From a bacterium (GTDB lineage: Bacteria; CAIWAD01): a stretch of 50,563 nucleotides of DNA. Shown here in pieces: positions 1 through 8,386 of the stretch. The stretch covers positions 1-50,563 of the forward strand of contig JAUXWS010000105.1 of NCBI GenBank assembly GCA_030685015.1. The letters are read 5' to 3'. Within the stretch, counting starts at the first letter, position 1, and every line of letters begins with the position of its first letter. A model generated the notes under the pieces. It searched no databases. It was not told where the DNA came from and saw nothing but the letters and a program-made list of their open reading frames with translations. The translations under genes were made by a program, and so were the position numbers.

Positions 1-1
1 A

Positions 2-679
2 GTTGAAAATGATGTTGTAATGAACGGTAATGTGATTTTGCATATTAATCAAGAATATATGATAGGATTTGTCGGCAATGAATTCTTACTCAACGAAGTT
101 TATTACGGCGTTTATCATGGACAGGCGAGCGACAATCATCCAGTTACTGGAGTTACATTTTATGGTGCGATAGAATACTGCGATTGGCTGTCAGCCATAA
201 CTGGCCTTGAACCATTTTATAATGGCAATTTAGACAACAATGAATTCCATAATCCTTATTTAAGTAATGGATATCGTCTTCCAACATCTGCCGAGTGGGA
301 ATATGCTGATCAATATAATGATCATAGAATTTATCCGTGGGGGGATTTTGGGCCGCTTCCTGAAATCGTCAATGCTCATCAATGGTATGGCGGAACAACT
401 CCAGTTGGTTCGTTTCCAGATGGATCCGGCTTGCTTGGCATTATGGATATGGCAGGAAATGTTTGGGAATATTGTAATGACTGGTCATATGATTACACCA
501 CCGATTCAGTTATAGATCCAATCGGTCCAGAATTTGGCACAAGCAAAATCTACAAAGGTGGGAGTTGGCTAAACACGCAAGGGAATTATATGTATTCATG
601 TTCTTTTAGAGTTATAGGTTCGCCAATTTCTTTTGCTGATGCGACACACGGATTTAGAATATGTAAGACGATAAGATAG
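2..679 (+). CDS. SUMF1/formylglycine-generating-enzyme-type protein, 5' partial
   Basis: The reading frame is open from the window edge, so the true start probably lies upstream; the first ATG in the window is at 20. Conserved SUMF1 landmarks appear in order: HPVTGVTFYGAIEYCDWLS, GYRLPTSAEWEYA, MDMAGNVWEYCNDW, KGGSW and a final GFRIC. In this family some members oxidise a sulfatase cysteine to formylglycine, but many bacterial homologues are binding or surface proteins; no sulfatase is in the window, so enzyme activity is not claimed. The gene is markedly AT-rich compared with the DNA after 11 kb and ends in TAG just before a good terminator. A broken relative lies at 8506-9183. Confidence 0.85.
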   Translation, partial: VENDVVMNGNVILHINQEYMIGFVGNEFLLNEVYYGVYHGQASDNHPVTGVTFYGAIEYCDWLSAITGLEPFYNGNLDNNEFHNPYLSNGYRLPTSAEWEYADQYNDHRIYPWGDFGPLPEIVNAHQWYGGTTPVGSFPDGSGLLGIMDMAGNVWEYCNDWSYDYTTDSVIDPIGPEFGTSKIYKGGSWLNTQGNYMYSCSFRVIGSPISFADATHGFRICKTIR

Positions 680-706
680 AAAATTATAAGAGCAGACGAG
701 ATATCA

Positions 707-730
707 GGGGGTCATCTTGATCCCCTTTTT
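707..730 (+). terminator. Rho-independent terminator after the SUMF1 gene
   Basis: An 8-bp stem (707-714 with 718-725, one G-T pair) closes a TCT loop and is followed directly by five T residues at 726-730. It lies 28 nt after the SUMF1 stop codon and faces the same way. Confidence 0.8.
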
Positions 731-784
731 CTACCTCCTCCCCCTCCCTTCAAAATCCTCACCACCCCACCAACTCCAACCACT

Positions 785-1561
785 TCACCTACCTTGCCCA
801 ACCATCATCACCACCCCTGTCCCATTGTCTTCCGACAGCACCCGGTAAAACCCACGCTCCTGGTCTACCTGGTTGCGGTGGGTGAAGGTTGTGCTGGGAG
901 TGTAGCCGATCCTGGTGAAGCGGACCCCACCATCCAAGGCAGAGGACCATTCAATCCGATACGCAGTCGCTGTAGGCACTGGGGTCCAGCTGATCACGTA
1001 GTCTTGGCCAACCTGCTGGATGTCAAGTTCCTGTGGCGGACTGATAGGTGGATTGCCGGTGGCGATGCCGTAGACAGCAAAGTTTTGGTTGCTGGCATCA
1101 ACTTGAACTATGACATCGTCAAAACCATCGCTATCATAGTCTAACACAATTGGACCGCCGTGAACAAGAAGTGAGGCCAATAGTGCTCCACTTTCGATGT
1201 CGATAATCTGACAAGTTTGCGTGTTTGGTATTCTATAGAAGTATTCTCCCGATCCCGGATTTCTCATTTGCAAACCGTAAACAATATGGTATGATGATCC
1301 ACTTCCCTGTGGATAAACATATCTTATTTCATAAGGAATGGTATATCTATGAAGAGAAACAGCATCATAATAACCATTTCCAGTAGGCAATTCTTTGCAT
1401 CCATCATTATTTACGTCAATTGGTTCCATAACCTTGGCTGAACAACTTAAACCACCAGGCGTGCCAAAGCTTATAAAACTTGCCTTCAGCACAATGTCTT
1501 GTGCCCAGACCAAACCGCTCCCAGCCAACAAGGTGGCCAAGGTCAACATTTTCACATTCAT
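785..1561 (-). CDS. Secreted protein with DxDxDG repeats and fibronectin-like C-terminal module
   Basis: A 258-residue protein with a clear signal peptide (residues 1 to about 20, ending in VWAQ). Two acidic DxDxDG-type loops (DVNNDG near residue 50 and DYDSDG near 145) resemble calcium loops of FG-GAP/dockerin-like repeats. The C-terminal 85 residues look like a fibronectin-type-III fold and end in a characteristic GFYRVLSEDNGTGVV string. The ATG overlaps the stop of the upstream gene (ATGA) and GGGAG lies six bases before it. It is the last gene of a three-gene minus-strand operon with two paralogues. It is probably exported to the cell surface or medium; no enzymatic motif is visible. Confidence 0.75.
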   Translation of the reverse strand: MNVKMLTLATLLAGSGLVWAQDIVLKASFISFGTPGGLSCSAKVMEPIDVNNDGCKELPTGNGYYDAVSLHRYTIPYEIRYVYPQGSGSSYHIVYGLQMRNPGSGEYFYRIPNTQTCQIIDIESGALLASLLVHGGPIVLDYDSDGFDDVIVQVDASNQNFAVYGIATGNPPISPPQELDIQQVGQDYVISWTPVPTATAYRIEWSSALDGGVRFTRIGYTPSTTFTHRNQVDQERGFYRVLSEDNGTGVVMMVGQGR

Positions 1562-2319
1562 TTTGTGCTCCCAACCATCCTGACCACCCCTGTGCCGTTA
1601 TCTTCCGACAGCACCCGGTAGTATCCCTGTGACTGGTCGGCCTGGTTCCTGTGGGTGAACGAGGTCTCCGTGGTGTATCCTATCCTGGTAAAGGATACGC
1701 CGTCGATGGCAGATGACCACTCAACACGATATGCCGTTGCCGTAGGCACCGCAGACCAGCTGATGACGTAATCCTGGCCTACCGTTTGGATGTAGAGTTC
1801 CTGGGGAGGCGAGATGGGCGGATTGCCGGTGGCTACTCCGAATACCTGAAAGGTAGTCATATCCAAGGGGATCAGGACATCATCAAGCCCATCATTGTCA
1901 AAGTCGTATATCATAATTTGATCACCAAGAACAATTTGCTCGGTCAAAAGGTCACCGGAGTATATGTCAATGAATTTCCATTTTAATGGTTGATAAGTAT
2001 TATCAATAGCGATATATTCCGCAATTCCAGGATTTCTCATTTTTGCTACAAATATGTTGTTATAAGCAAAGCTATGGTTATTATTGCAAAAAGGCAGAAA
2101 GTAAGGAGCTGTTGTTATAGTATCAAAAAATCCGCACGGAAGGATAGGTATCTCGTCAATACCGTCACAATTTACATCAGTCGGAACCACTTGTCGAACT
2201 GCCGTTAGCATTGAAGTTAAAGACATTTGTGGATGAAATGTTGCCTTCAGAACAATCTCCTGTGCCCATCCCTGATGCAGGATGGCCAAGACTGCAAAGG
2301 AACCGATGATGGATTTCAT
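1558..2319 (-). CDS. Secreted protein, paralogue of the downstream gene
   Basis: The start was set at the ATG encoding MKSIIGSFAVLAILHQGWAQ, a convincing signal peptide; the frame is open further upstream but that part has no signal peptide and overlaps the preceding gene. The protein has 253 residues. It shares with its neighbour the signal-peptide boundary (AQ-IVLKA), two acidic loops (DVNCDG, DFDNDG) and a C-terminal fibronectin-like module ending RVLSEDNGTGVVRMVG. The modules of the two genes are close enough at DNA level to recombine. It follows the upstream gene by 11 nt and overlaps the next by 4. Function is unknown. Confidence 0.72.
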   Translation of the reverse strand: MKSIIGSFAVLAILHQGWAQEIVLKATFHPQMSLTSMLTAVRQVVPTDVNCDGIDEIPILPCGFFDTITTAPYFLPFCNNNHSFAYNNIFVAKMRNPGIAEYIAIDNTYQPLKWKFIDIYSGDLLTEQIVLGDQIMIYDFDNDGLDDVLIPLDMTTFQVFGVATGNPPISPPQELYIQTVGQDYVISWSAVPTATAYRVEWSSAIDGVSFTRIGYTTETSFTHRNQADQSQGYYRVLSEDNGTGVVRMVGSTK

Positions 2320-2330
2320 AGGATGCCCCG

Positions 2331-3113
2331 TTAACGCCTTCCTTCCCCAGCCACAGGCCCAGAACGTCCACCAGCTGTCACAGCGATGACCTTGTAGAAG
2401 CCTTTTGGTACATCGCCAAAGCCTATGTGTTGGAAGGTCGAGCTTGTTGCATAGCCGACTTGTGTGAAGCAGGGTGCGTCCGGATCCGCGGACCACAGCA
2501 CTCGATAGCCATCTGCATTCGGGACGGACTGCCAAGTCAGCAGGACATCTGGCCCAATGGTCGTGATGTCGAGGGTTTGCCCGGGGGAAGCGAGGAAGGA
2601 AGAACCAACACCATAGACTTGATATGTGTAACAAGTCGGGTCATCTCCGTAACCTGTTCTTGGAGAGAATACAAAGATGTCATCCAATCCATCAGCGTCG
2701 TAATCTCTGCACACAACTCTCTGAACTCCACCGGCTGTCAGCCCTTGGAAAATGATTTCACGAGTATTTATATCATAAACATAGATGCCATCATTAGACC
2801 CGTTTACGAATTCACCAACCCATTGATTTCGGCACTTACAAAGACAAACATTCGACGGAAGTGCATACATATCACTCATGCTTGCAGGTATTACATACAT
2901 CTGACCGGTAATGACATTTAGTAATCCTATCCCACCTTGTGGTCCTGCCGAATATCCAGTATTTACCTCCAATACGCCATCGCCGTCCACATCGATATCA
3001 AGCCAAGAGGTTAGACCATTGTATAGTGAGATGTTGGCCATCTGCCCAGTGTGCTTCAATCCAATCTGGGCGAAAGTCACCACAGGCACGATAAACAACC
3101 AAGCGATCTTCAT
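2331..3113 (-). CDS. Secreted protein, first gene of the paralogue operon
   Basis: The start chosen is the ATG of MKIAWLFIVPVVTFAQ (signal peptide), with CCGGAG five bases upstream; the frame could begin about 66 nt earlier, but without gain. The protein has 260 residues and is the most divergent of the three. It keeps the acidic loops (DIDVDGDG, DYDADGLDD) and the fibronectin-like C-terminal domain, but its tail differs (GFYKVIAVTAGG). It is divergent from the helix-turn-helix gene at 3250, with 136 bp between them that hold two short inverted repeats (CTATC-TTT-GATAG at 3210-3222 and CTAC-TTCAG-GTAG at 3228-3240). These could be an operator, but that is weakly supported. Confidence 0.7.
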   Translation of the reverse strand: MKIAWLFIVPVVTFAQIGLKHTGQMANISLYNGLTSWLDIDVDGDGVLEVNTGYSAGPQGGIGLLNVITGQMYVIPASMSDMYALPSNVCLCKCRNQWVGEFVNGSNDGIYVYDINTREIIFQGLTAGGVQRVVCRDYDADGLDDIFVFSPRTGYGDDPTCYTYQVYGVGSSFLASPGQTLDITTIGPDVLLTWQSVPNADGYRVLWSADPDAPCFTQVGYATSSTFQHIGFGDVPKGFYKVIAVTAGGRSGPVAGEGRR

Positions 3114-3249
3114 AAGAACTCCGGCCATTGACGCGGGGGAGGATGCCGAAACGAAGGCAAATGAAGACGGAATATGCAAGGAAGAAGTCAGGAGAGTGAC
3201 ATTGGGATACTATCTTTGATAGATCAACTACTTCAGGTAGGCCAGAGAC

Positions 3250-3918
3250 GTGCAGATCCGCCACCACATCCATTACCTCGACCGCGGGGAGGATTGCTAC
3301 CGGGCAGAACTTCGCTTTGATCCGCCTTATGATGTTGGCGTTATGTTGGGTGCCATCGACCAGATCTACCCAAAGGATCTCGGCCATCATCCCAGTGCCC
3401 AAGCCGTCGATGTGGACTACGTGTTGAGCGTGGTGTCTGCAAACGGCGTGCTACACGTTGTGGAGCCCGTGGACAAGGCATCGGTTGTCAGCGTCACCAT
3501 CCGCCAAGGCCACACGGTGCAGGACCTGGTGGTGCGGGAGAGTGATGAAGTCATCCTGCTGGCGGGCACGAAGTGTCTTGTGTTGTGGGTGGTGGCGGGA
3601 AACCCCGGCATCTTGGCGGTTAAGGCCCTCGTTGTGCCCGACAAGGATGGCACGCACAGCAAAATCCGACGCAACATCGGCGACCTGCCCTTGCAGGAAT
3701 ACCTGACCAGGAAGCTCCTACACAAGCCGGAGGACGAAGACCTGGCTGTCACCCGGTGGCCGGATGTGTTGAAGACCCGCGAGGCATCCGCATATCTGCG
3801 GATCGGGGATAGCACCCTTCGTCAGAAAGTGGCGGAAGGGCTGATCCGTCGCACGGCATCCAAGAAATTTCTGAAGGTGGACCTGGATGCATACCTCGCG
3901 GGCATAAGGAAACGCTGA
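3250..3918 (+). CDS. Uncharacterised protein with C-terminal excisionase-like helix-turn-helix
   Basis: The 222-residue frame begins at GTG. The last 50 residues (from TRWPDVLKTREASAYL to LDAYLAGIRKR) match the MerR/excisionase-type DNA-binding domain (HTH_17): a first helix opening KTREASAYLRI, then a recognition segment and a KFLKVDLDAYL wing. The first 165 residues are not a family I recognise; they are rich in valine and aspartate and look beta-structured. Such small DNA-binding proteins often act as recombination directionality factors or local regulators, but no integrase is in the window. It stands directly upstream of the palindrome and tandem repeats and may control them. An overlapping minus-strand frame was judged a shadow. 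Confidence 0.6.
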   Translation: MQIRHHIHYLDRGEDCYRAELRFDPPYDVGVMLGAIDQIYPKDLGHHPSAQAVDVDYVLSVVSANGVLHVVEPVDKASVVSVTIRQGHTVQDLVVRESDEVILLAGTKCLVLWVVAGNPGILAVKALVVPDKDGTHSKIRRNIGDLPLQEYLTRKLLHKPEDEDLAVTRWPDVLKTREASAYLRIGDSTLRQKVAEGLIRRTASKKFLKVDLDAYLAGIRKR

Positions 3919-3989
3919 CCGTGTGCCCAAAATGTGCCCAAAAAGCTGACGAGATCCACCATTTTTCAGCTGTTTCTGGCGGTCGGACA

Positions 3990-4018
3990 TTGCGAAACTC
4001 GGCACGTAAAGTTATGAT
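3990..4018 (+). promoter_or_regulatory. Possible sigma70-type promoter before the structured repeats
   Basis: TTGCGA (3990-3995) and TATGAT (4013-4018) are separated by exactly 17 bp in a locally AT-rich stretch. Transcription would start near 4025 and meet the terminator-like palindrome within about 60 nt. FCB bacteria can use other promoter types, so this is tentative. Confidence 0.35.
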
Positions 4019-4079
4019 AATCAACAAGAAATGATGACCATCAACGGATAGGCAAGAAATGCGTCTGGCGAGTCCCTCC

Positions 4080-4129
4080 CTCTCCGTTGAAGAAAAAGGC
4101 CCGCCAGGGCCTTTTTCTTCAACGGAGAG
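4080..4129. repeat. Perfect 23-bp inverted repeat with 4-nt loop
   Basis: Arms 4080-4102 and 4107-4129 are exact reverse complements around GCCA. The inner part is a GC stem flanked by an A-run and a T-run, which is a bidirectional intrinsic terminator, but the arms extend a further 11 bp with no mismatch. It could end transcription from the gene at 3250 or from the promoter at 3990. The inner hairpin is repeated 301 bp downstream. Confidence 0.8.
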
Positions 4130-4398
4130 GCATATGTGGGTCCCGCGCTTAGCGGGACCTTCCTTAGGGATTCACGGAGTCGCGACGAGTCACATCGCTG
4201 CTCTGTGGACCTGATGCGCGACTCCGTCGACCCGCTTGATCATCAGCGCGGCTTGCCGCGATGATGGTCCTCCGAGGGGTTCCGCGCTTGGCGGAACCTT
4301 CCGCCGGGTCCTGCACGCCCGAGCCATTCTCATGGGCGAAGCGGGACATCTGACCCGGGCGTGCTATCCCACCCAACGCGACCGCCGAAGGCCAAGAT
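4098..4398 (+). repeat. Tandem structured repeat, unit A (301 bp)
   Basis: This is the first of two imperfect direct copies at a constant 301-bp offset (for example GGCCCGCCAGGGCC at 4098 and 4399, and GACCGCCGAAGGC at 4380 and 4681). The unit contains: H1, GGTCCCGC/GCGGGACC with loop GCTTA (4139-4159); H2, an 11-bp perfect stem 4174-4184 with 4217-4227 around a branched loop; H3, 4241-4251 with 4256-4266, loop CTTG; H4, GGTTCCGC/GCGGAACC with loop GCTTG (4278-4298); H5, CGCCC/GGGCG near 4316-4338. Several stems differ in sequence from unit B but keep full pairing, which points to a selected RNA or single-stranded DNA structure. No convincing protein is encoded. Confidence 0.8.
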
Positions 4399-4416
4399 GG
4401 CCCGCCAGGGCCTTTT
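4399..4416 (+). terminator. Terminator-like hairpin at the junction of units A and B
   Basis: GGCCC (4399-4403), loop GCCA, GGGCC (4408-4412) and four T residues. It matches the core of the palindrome at 4080-4129, so a transcript of unit A would end with it. This suggests about 300-nt RNA units, each closed by its own terminator. Confidence 0.5.
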
Positions 4417-4695
4417 GCATGAACGGAGAGGAATACATGGGGCGTGCGCTTGGCACGCCTTGCCATAGGGATTCGCGTGTTCGCGCCGACGACCAAGGCC
4501 CGTGTCGCGAACATTGTCCGCGAACACGCCGACCCGCTCGACCATCAGCGCGGTTTGCCGCGATGAGGGTCCTCCGAGGGGTTCCGCGTTAGCGGAACCT
4601 TCCACTGGGTCCTGCCCGCCCGAGCCATTCTTTTGGGCCAAGCGGGAGATCCTCCGCGGGCATGCCTTCCTACCCACCATGACCGCCGAAGGCTA
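4399..4695 (+). repeat. Tandem structured repeat, unit B
   Basis: This second copy ends where recQ begins. H1 is GGCGTGC/GCACGCC with loop GCTTG (4441-4459): the stem bases are mostly different from unit A, but the loop type is kept. H2 is the 11-bp stem 4475-4485 with 4519-4529; four base pairs differ from unit A and all four changed on both sides. H3 is 4549-4553 with 4558-4562, loop TTTG, with further pairs outside a G-A mismatch. H4 is GGTTCCGC/GCGGAACC with loop GTTA (4580-4599). No terminator-like hairpin follows this copy, so it may be the leader of the recQ-dprA mRNA. Confidence 0.8.
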
Positions 4696-4729
4696 CCAGT
4701 GGGGCCATCGTTTAGCGACATTCACGGCC

Positions 4730-6805
4730 ATGAGCTCGCCCATGAACTATTCCCCGGCCAGGGCCTTGGAACTGCTGCGCATCGGCTCCGGCATTCCCGC
4801 GGCATCCTTTCGAGAAGGCCAGGAAGACGCCATCCGTCATGTGGTGGAGGGCCGGGGTCGCCTGTTGGTGGTGCAGAAGACAGGCTGGGGCAAGAGCTTC
4901 GTCTATTTCATCGCGGCGCGCCTCCTGCGCGAGCAAGGCAGCGGGCCGGCCATCTTGATTTCACCCTTGTTGGCACTGATGCGCAACCAGATCCGTGCCG
5001 CGGAGAGAATGGGGGTACGTGCGGCCACCATTCATTCCGACAACCAGCAGGACTGGCCGGAGATCGAGAGTCGCCTGGCGCGCCATGAGATCGACTTGCT
5101 GTTGATTTCGCCGGAACGCTTGGCCAACGAGCATTTCACGGGCAAGGTGCTGGCCCCCATTGCCGCTCAGGTTGGTCTCCTGGTCATTGACGAGGCGCAT
5201 TGCATATCAGATTGGGGTCATGATTTCCGACCCCATTACCGGCTCATCGAACGCATCGTGCGAACCTTGCCCCCCACTTTGCGCTTGCTGGCCACAACGG
5301 CCACGGCCAATGACCGGGTGATGGAGGATCTGCGCTCGATCCTGGGTCCACGTCTGGAGGTCATGCGTGGCGATCTGAACCGGCCATCCTTGCTTCTGCA
5401 GACAATCACCATGCCCAGCCAGGCCGAGCGCATGGCCTGGTTGGCGGAGCGGATCCCCGCCTTGCCCGGCAGCGGCATCGTTTACACCCTCACCGTTCGG
5501 GATGCCAGGCAGGTGGCGGAGTGGTTGGCTTCGCGCGGCATGCTCGCCCAGGCCTACACCAGCGATTCCGCGGATCGCGAGAGCTTGGAGGATGCCCTGC
5601 TCGAAAACCGCATCAAGGTGATGGTGGCCACCACGGCCCTCGGCATGGGCTTTGACAAGCCGGACCTGGCCTTTGTGATCCACTACCAGACACCTGGTTC
5701 CGCCGTGGCCTATTACCAGCAGGTGGGACGCGCCGGACGCGCCCTGGAAGCCGCTTATGGCGTGCTGTTCAGCGGCGCGGAAGACGCGGACATCACGGAC
5801 TACTTCATCAACTCCGCTTTCCCCACGCGGGAGGAAGTGCGGCAGGTCCTCTCCACCCTTGATCAGGAAGCCCAAGGCCTCTCCATCCCTGAGATCCTCG
5901 CCCGGATCAATCTCAGCAAGGGCCGTGTGGAGAAGGCCTTGTTCCTCCTCTCGCTGGAGTCGCCGGCGCCCATCGTCAAGGATGGAAGCCGCTGGCAATT
6001 GACCGCGGCGCAGCTAAGCCCCCAGTTCTGGGAGCGCGCCGAGCGATTGACCATCCTGCGGCGGGCCGAGCAGGCGCAAATGGAAGAGTATGCGGCCTTG
6101 CGACAGGGCCACATGGAGTTCTTGATCCATGCGCTGGATGGCGACGCCAGGGGCATTCAGCCGCCCCGCCTTGACCCTTTGCCCGCCGGAACCAAGCCGG
6201 CCCTGGTCCAGGCGGCCATCGAGTTCCTCAGGCGCACGAAGCTCGTCATTGAACCACGCAGGCTTTGGCCAACGGGCGGGATGCCATCACTCGACCAGAA
6301 GGGGAGGATCTCTCCCAAATTCCAGATGGAGGAAGGACGGGCTCTTTGTGCCTGGGGTGATGCGGGCTGGGGAAGTCTGGTTCGGCAGGGGAAGTACCAG
6401 GATGGACACTTCTCGGATGACCTCGTGCAGGCTTGTGCCAGGATGATCCGGGCATGGCGGCCACAACCACCCATCGAGTGGGTCACGGCTGTACCATCCT
6501 TGCGTCACCCCCGCTTGGTGCCGGATTTTGCCCGGCGCCTGGCAGCGGAGCTGGGCCTGCCTTTCCAGGAATCCTTGCGCAAGACAGGGCATCGTCCGGA
6601 GCAGAAGACCATGGCCAATTCCATCCAGCAGGCCCGCAATGTCGACGGATCTCTCAGCGTGAATGCACTGGCCGTCCTGCCTGGGGCCGTCTTGCTGGTG
6701 GACGACATGGTGGACTCGCGCTGGACACTGACCCTGGGGGCCTATCTTCTTCGCGAGCACGGCGGTGGCGCCGTGTTTCCCTTGGCTCTGGCCACAACAG
6801 GATAG
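4730..6805 (+). CDS. RecQ-type DNA helicase fused to a ComF-like phosphoribosyltransferase
   Basis: An SF2 helicase of 691 residues if started at 4730. ATGs at 4679 (inside the repeat) and 4742 are alternatives, and none has a strong ribosome site. Walker A QKTGWGKS lies at residues 49-56, DEAH at 154-157 within the RecQ-typical [17 protein letters not shown], motif III is LATTAT, motif V is near residue 300 and motif VI is QQVGRAGR. The RecQ zinc-binding cysteines and HRDC domain are missing; a winged-helix-like stretch follows. Residues from about 560 resemble ComF/PRTases, with [13 protein letters not shown] around 654-666 as the PRPP-loop-like motif. The gene lies 5 nt before a dprA-like gene. 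Likely role: DNA unwinding in processing of foreign or damaged DNA; defence is inferred. Confidence 0.85.
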   Translation: MSSPMNYSPARALELLRIGSGIPAASFREGQEDAIRHVVEGRGRLLVVQKTGWGKSFVYFIAARLLREQGSGPAILISPLLALMRNQIRAAERMGVRAATIHSDNQQDWPEIESRLARHEIDLLLISPERLANEHFTGKVLAPIAAQVGLLVIDEAHCISDWGHDFRPHYRLIERIVRTLPPTLRLLATTATANDRVMEDLRSILGPRLEVMRGDLNRPSLLLQTITMPSQAERMAWLAERIPALPGSGIVYTLTVRDARQVAEWLASRGMLAQAYTSDSADRESLEDALLENRIKVMVATTALGMGFDKPDLAFVIHYQTPGSAVAYYQQVGRAGRALEAAYGVLFSGAEDADITDYFINSAFPTREEVRQVLSTLDQEAQGLSIPEILARINLSKGRVEKALFLLSLESPAPIVKDGSRWQLTAAQLSPQFWERAERLTILRRAEQAQMEEYAALRQGHMEFLIHALDGDARGIQPPRLDPLPAGTKPALVQAAIEFLRRTKLVIEPRRLWPTGGMPSLDQKGRISPKFQMEEGRALCAWGDAGWGSLVRQGKYQDGHFSDDLVQACARMIRAWRPQPPIEWVTAVPSLRHPRLVPDFARRLAAELGLPFQESLRKTGHRPEQKTMANSIQQARNVDGSLSVNALAVLPGAVLLVDDMVDSRWTLTLGAYLLREHGGGAVFPLALATTG

Positions 6806-6810
6806 ACACC

Positions 6811-8220
6811 ATGTTCTCCCAAATCAGCCCGAACACCCAGGCCATGTTGATGCTCACCGCGCCCCTGATCACAGGTCGGGGTGTCGCCGAGGGGGACCTG
6901 CTGAAACCCAGCGAGTACAGAGTGCTGGCGAGGATGCTGCGCGACAACGAGGCTGAGCCGGCCGACTTGATGGGTCCGGCGGGCCTGAGCCTGATGCAGC
7001 GGCTGCCGGTCCCGCTGGATCCCTCACGGATTTCACGCTTGTTGAATCGCGGCTTTCAACTGAGCCAAGCCATCGAACACTGGAGTGCGCGGGCCATCTG
7101 GGTGATCAGCCGTGCCGACGCCGCCTACCCCGACCGCTACAAGAAACGGCTGCGCGAGGAGGCGCCCATCGTGTTGTACGGTGTGGGCGACAAAGGTCTG
7201 CTGGATCAGGGCGGGCTGGCCGTGGTCGGTTCCCGGGATGCATCCCCGGCGGCGCTGGAACACGCCCGGGCGGCGGGTCGACTGGCGGCGGCCGCGGATG
7301 TGATGATCATCTCGGGCGGGGCGCGGGGCATCGATCAAGCCGCCATGGCCGCCTCGTTGGAGGAGGGGGGAAGGGCGGCCGGGATCTTGGCCGACAGCCT
7401 GGAACGCGCCGCCCTCGAACGTAGCTCGCGGGAGGCCCTGATCCATCGCCGCCTGGTGCTGACCTCGCCCTACGATCCTTCCGCCCGCTTCCAGGTTGGG
7501 CATGCCATGCAGCGCAACAAGCTGATCTATGCCTTGGCGGACCTGGCCTTGGTGGAGGATTCGGACCACAACCGGGGGGGGACCTGGGCGGGAGCTGTTG
7601 AGCAACTCGAGAAACTGCGCTTCGTGCCCGTGCTCGTGCGGGACGACCACGATCAGAGCAAAGGCCTGTCGGCATTGGTGCGCAAGGGAGCTAGTCGGTG
7701 GCCGGAGCCCCGCGGCCCCGCTGAACTGCACCAGTTGATCAAAAGCATGGAAAGCACCGGCGCCTTGTCGAATCCCTATCAGCTGGCCCTGGATGACCCG
7801 GGTGTCCTCGCGGCCAAGCCCGACCCGACACGTGTGCGCGAATCACCGGCGGGTGCTGCCCCAGACGTGCAGGAACTAGCGAGTTCCGCCATGGCCCCCG
7901 CATCCAGTCCAGTCGCCCAGCCAGTGTGCAAGGCGAGCGTGGCGCCAGCATCCACCATGGCTTGTGAACTCTACCTCTTGGTGCGGTCACTGGCCTCCCG
8001 CCTGTCCGAACCCTTGCTCGAGAGGGAGATCGCGGAGCTGTGGGGCGTGACGCCCAAGCAGGCGAAGGCATGGATCGGCAAGCTGGTCAAGGATGGCATC
8101 CTGCTGCGCTCCGTGCGACCGGCTCGCTACCGGGCCCAGCCTCAACCTCTGCCGCTCCTTGAGGAGGAGCCAGATCCAGCAGAAGATCGCCCGAAGGGAT
8201 CCAAGGCCACCAAATCGTGA
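6811..8220 (+). CDS. DprA/Smf-like DNA-processing protein (SLOG Rossmann fold)
   Basis: Begins 5 nt after the RecQ stop; 469 residues. The N-terminal part ([20 protein letters not shown]) is helical. The Rossmann core shows AVVGSRDAS near 138-146, SGGARGID at about 168-175 (usual DprA form SGLARGID), an [10 protein letters not shown] segment and GGTWAGA near 256. After a variable proline/alanine linker a C-terminal winged helix ([20 protein letters not shown], about 400-440) resembles that of DprA. Classical DprA loads RecA on incoming single-stranded DNA during transformation. Here the direct partner is the RecQ-PRTase, suggesting a dedicated two-protein module, not housekeeping dprA. SLOG-fold proteins also bind nucleotides, which would fit the partner's PRTase domain. 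Confidence 0.85.
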   Translation: MFSQISPNTQAMLMLTAPLITGRGVAEGDLLKPSEYRVLARMLRDNEAEPADLMGPAGLSLMQRLPVPLDPSRISRLLNRGFQLSQAIEHWSARAIWVISRADAAYPDRYKKRLREEAPIVLYGVGDKGLLDQGGLAVVGSRDASPAALEHARAAGRLAAAADVMIISGGARGIDQAAMAASLEEGGRAAGILADSLERAALERSSREALIHRRLVLTSPYDPSARFQVGHAMQRNKLIYALADLALVEDSDHNRGGTWAGAVEQLEKLRFVPVLVRDDHDQSKGLSALVRKGASRWPEPRGPAELHQLIKSMESTGALSNPYQLALDDPGVLAAKPDPTRVRESPAGAAPDVQELASSAMAPASSPVAQPVCKASVAPASTMACELYLLVRSLASRLSEPLLEREIAELWGVTPKQAKAWIGKLVKDGILLRSVRPARYRAQPQPLPLLEEEPDPAEDRPKGSKATKS

Positions 8221-8386
8221 CCATGGAACGCGGCATGACGAGGGCATGATGGCAGCCCTGGCCCTGTCCTGGCTGCAAATGCCGGGCTGGGCCATGAGCT
8301 TTGGCCCCGCCATCGCTCCCGGCGAGGTTGCGGCCGGGCGCGTTTTTCTACGATTAGATCGTGTGGCGAGAAATCTCGAAAACGCT

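Noticed and set aside
4236-4592. Small plus-strand proteins inside the repeats
   Set aside because: Frames differ between the two units and have arginine-rich shadow composition; base changes follow stem pairing, not codons.
4098-4695. CRISPR array, integron attC sites or an IscB-type HEARO RNA as the identity of the tandem repeats
   Set aside because: Only two long units without short repeat-spacer pattern; no attC core sites were recognised; no IscB, Cas, integrase or reverse transcriptase gene is near.
4679-4729. Upstream ATG at 4679 (or the frame open to 4502) as the recQ start
   Set aside because: The added residues are encoded by the tandem repeat itself and show no helicase similarity; 4730 or 4742 is more likely.
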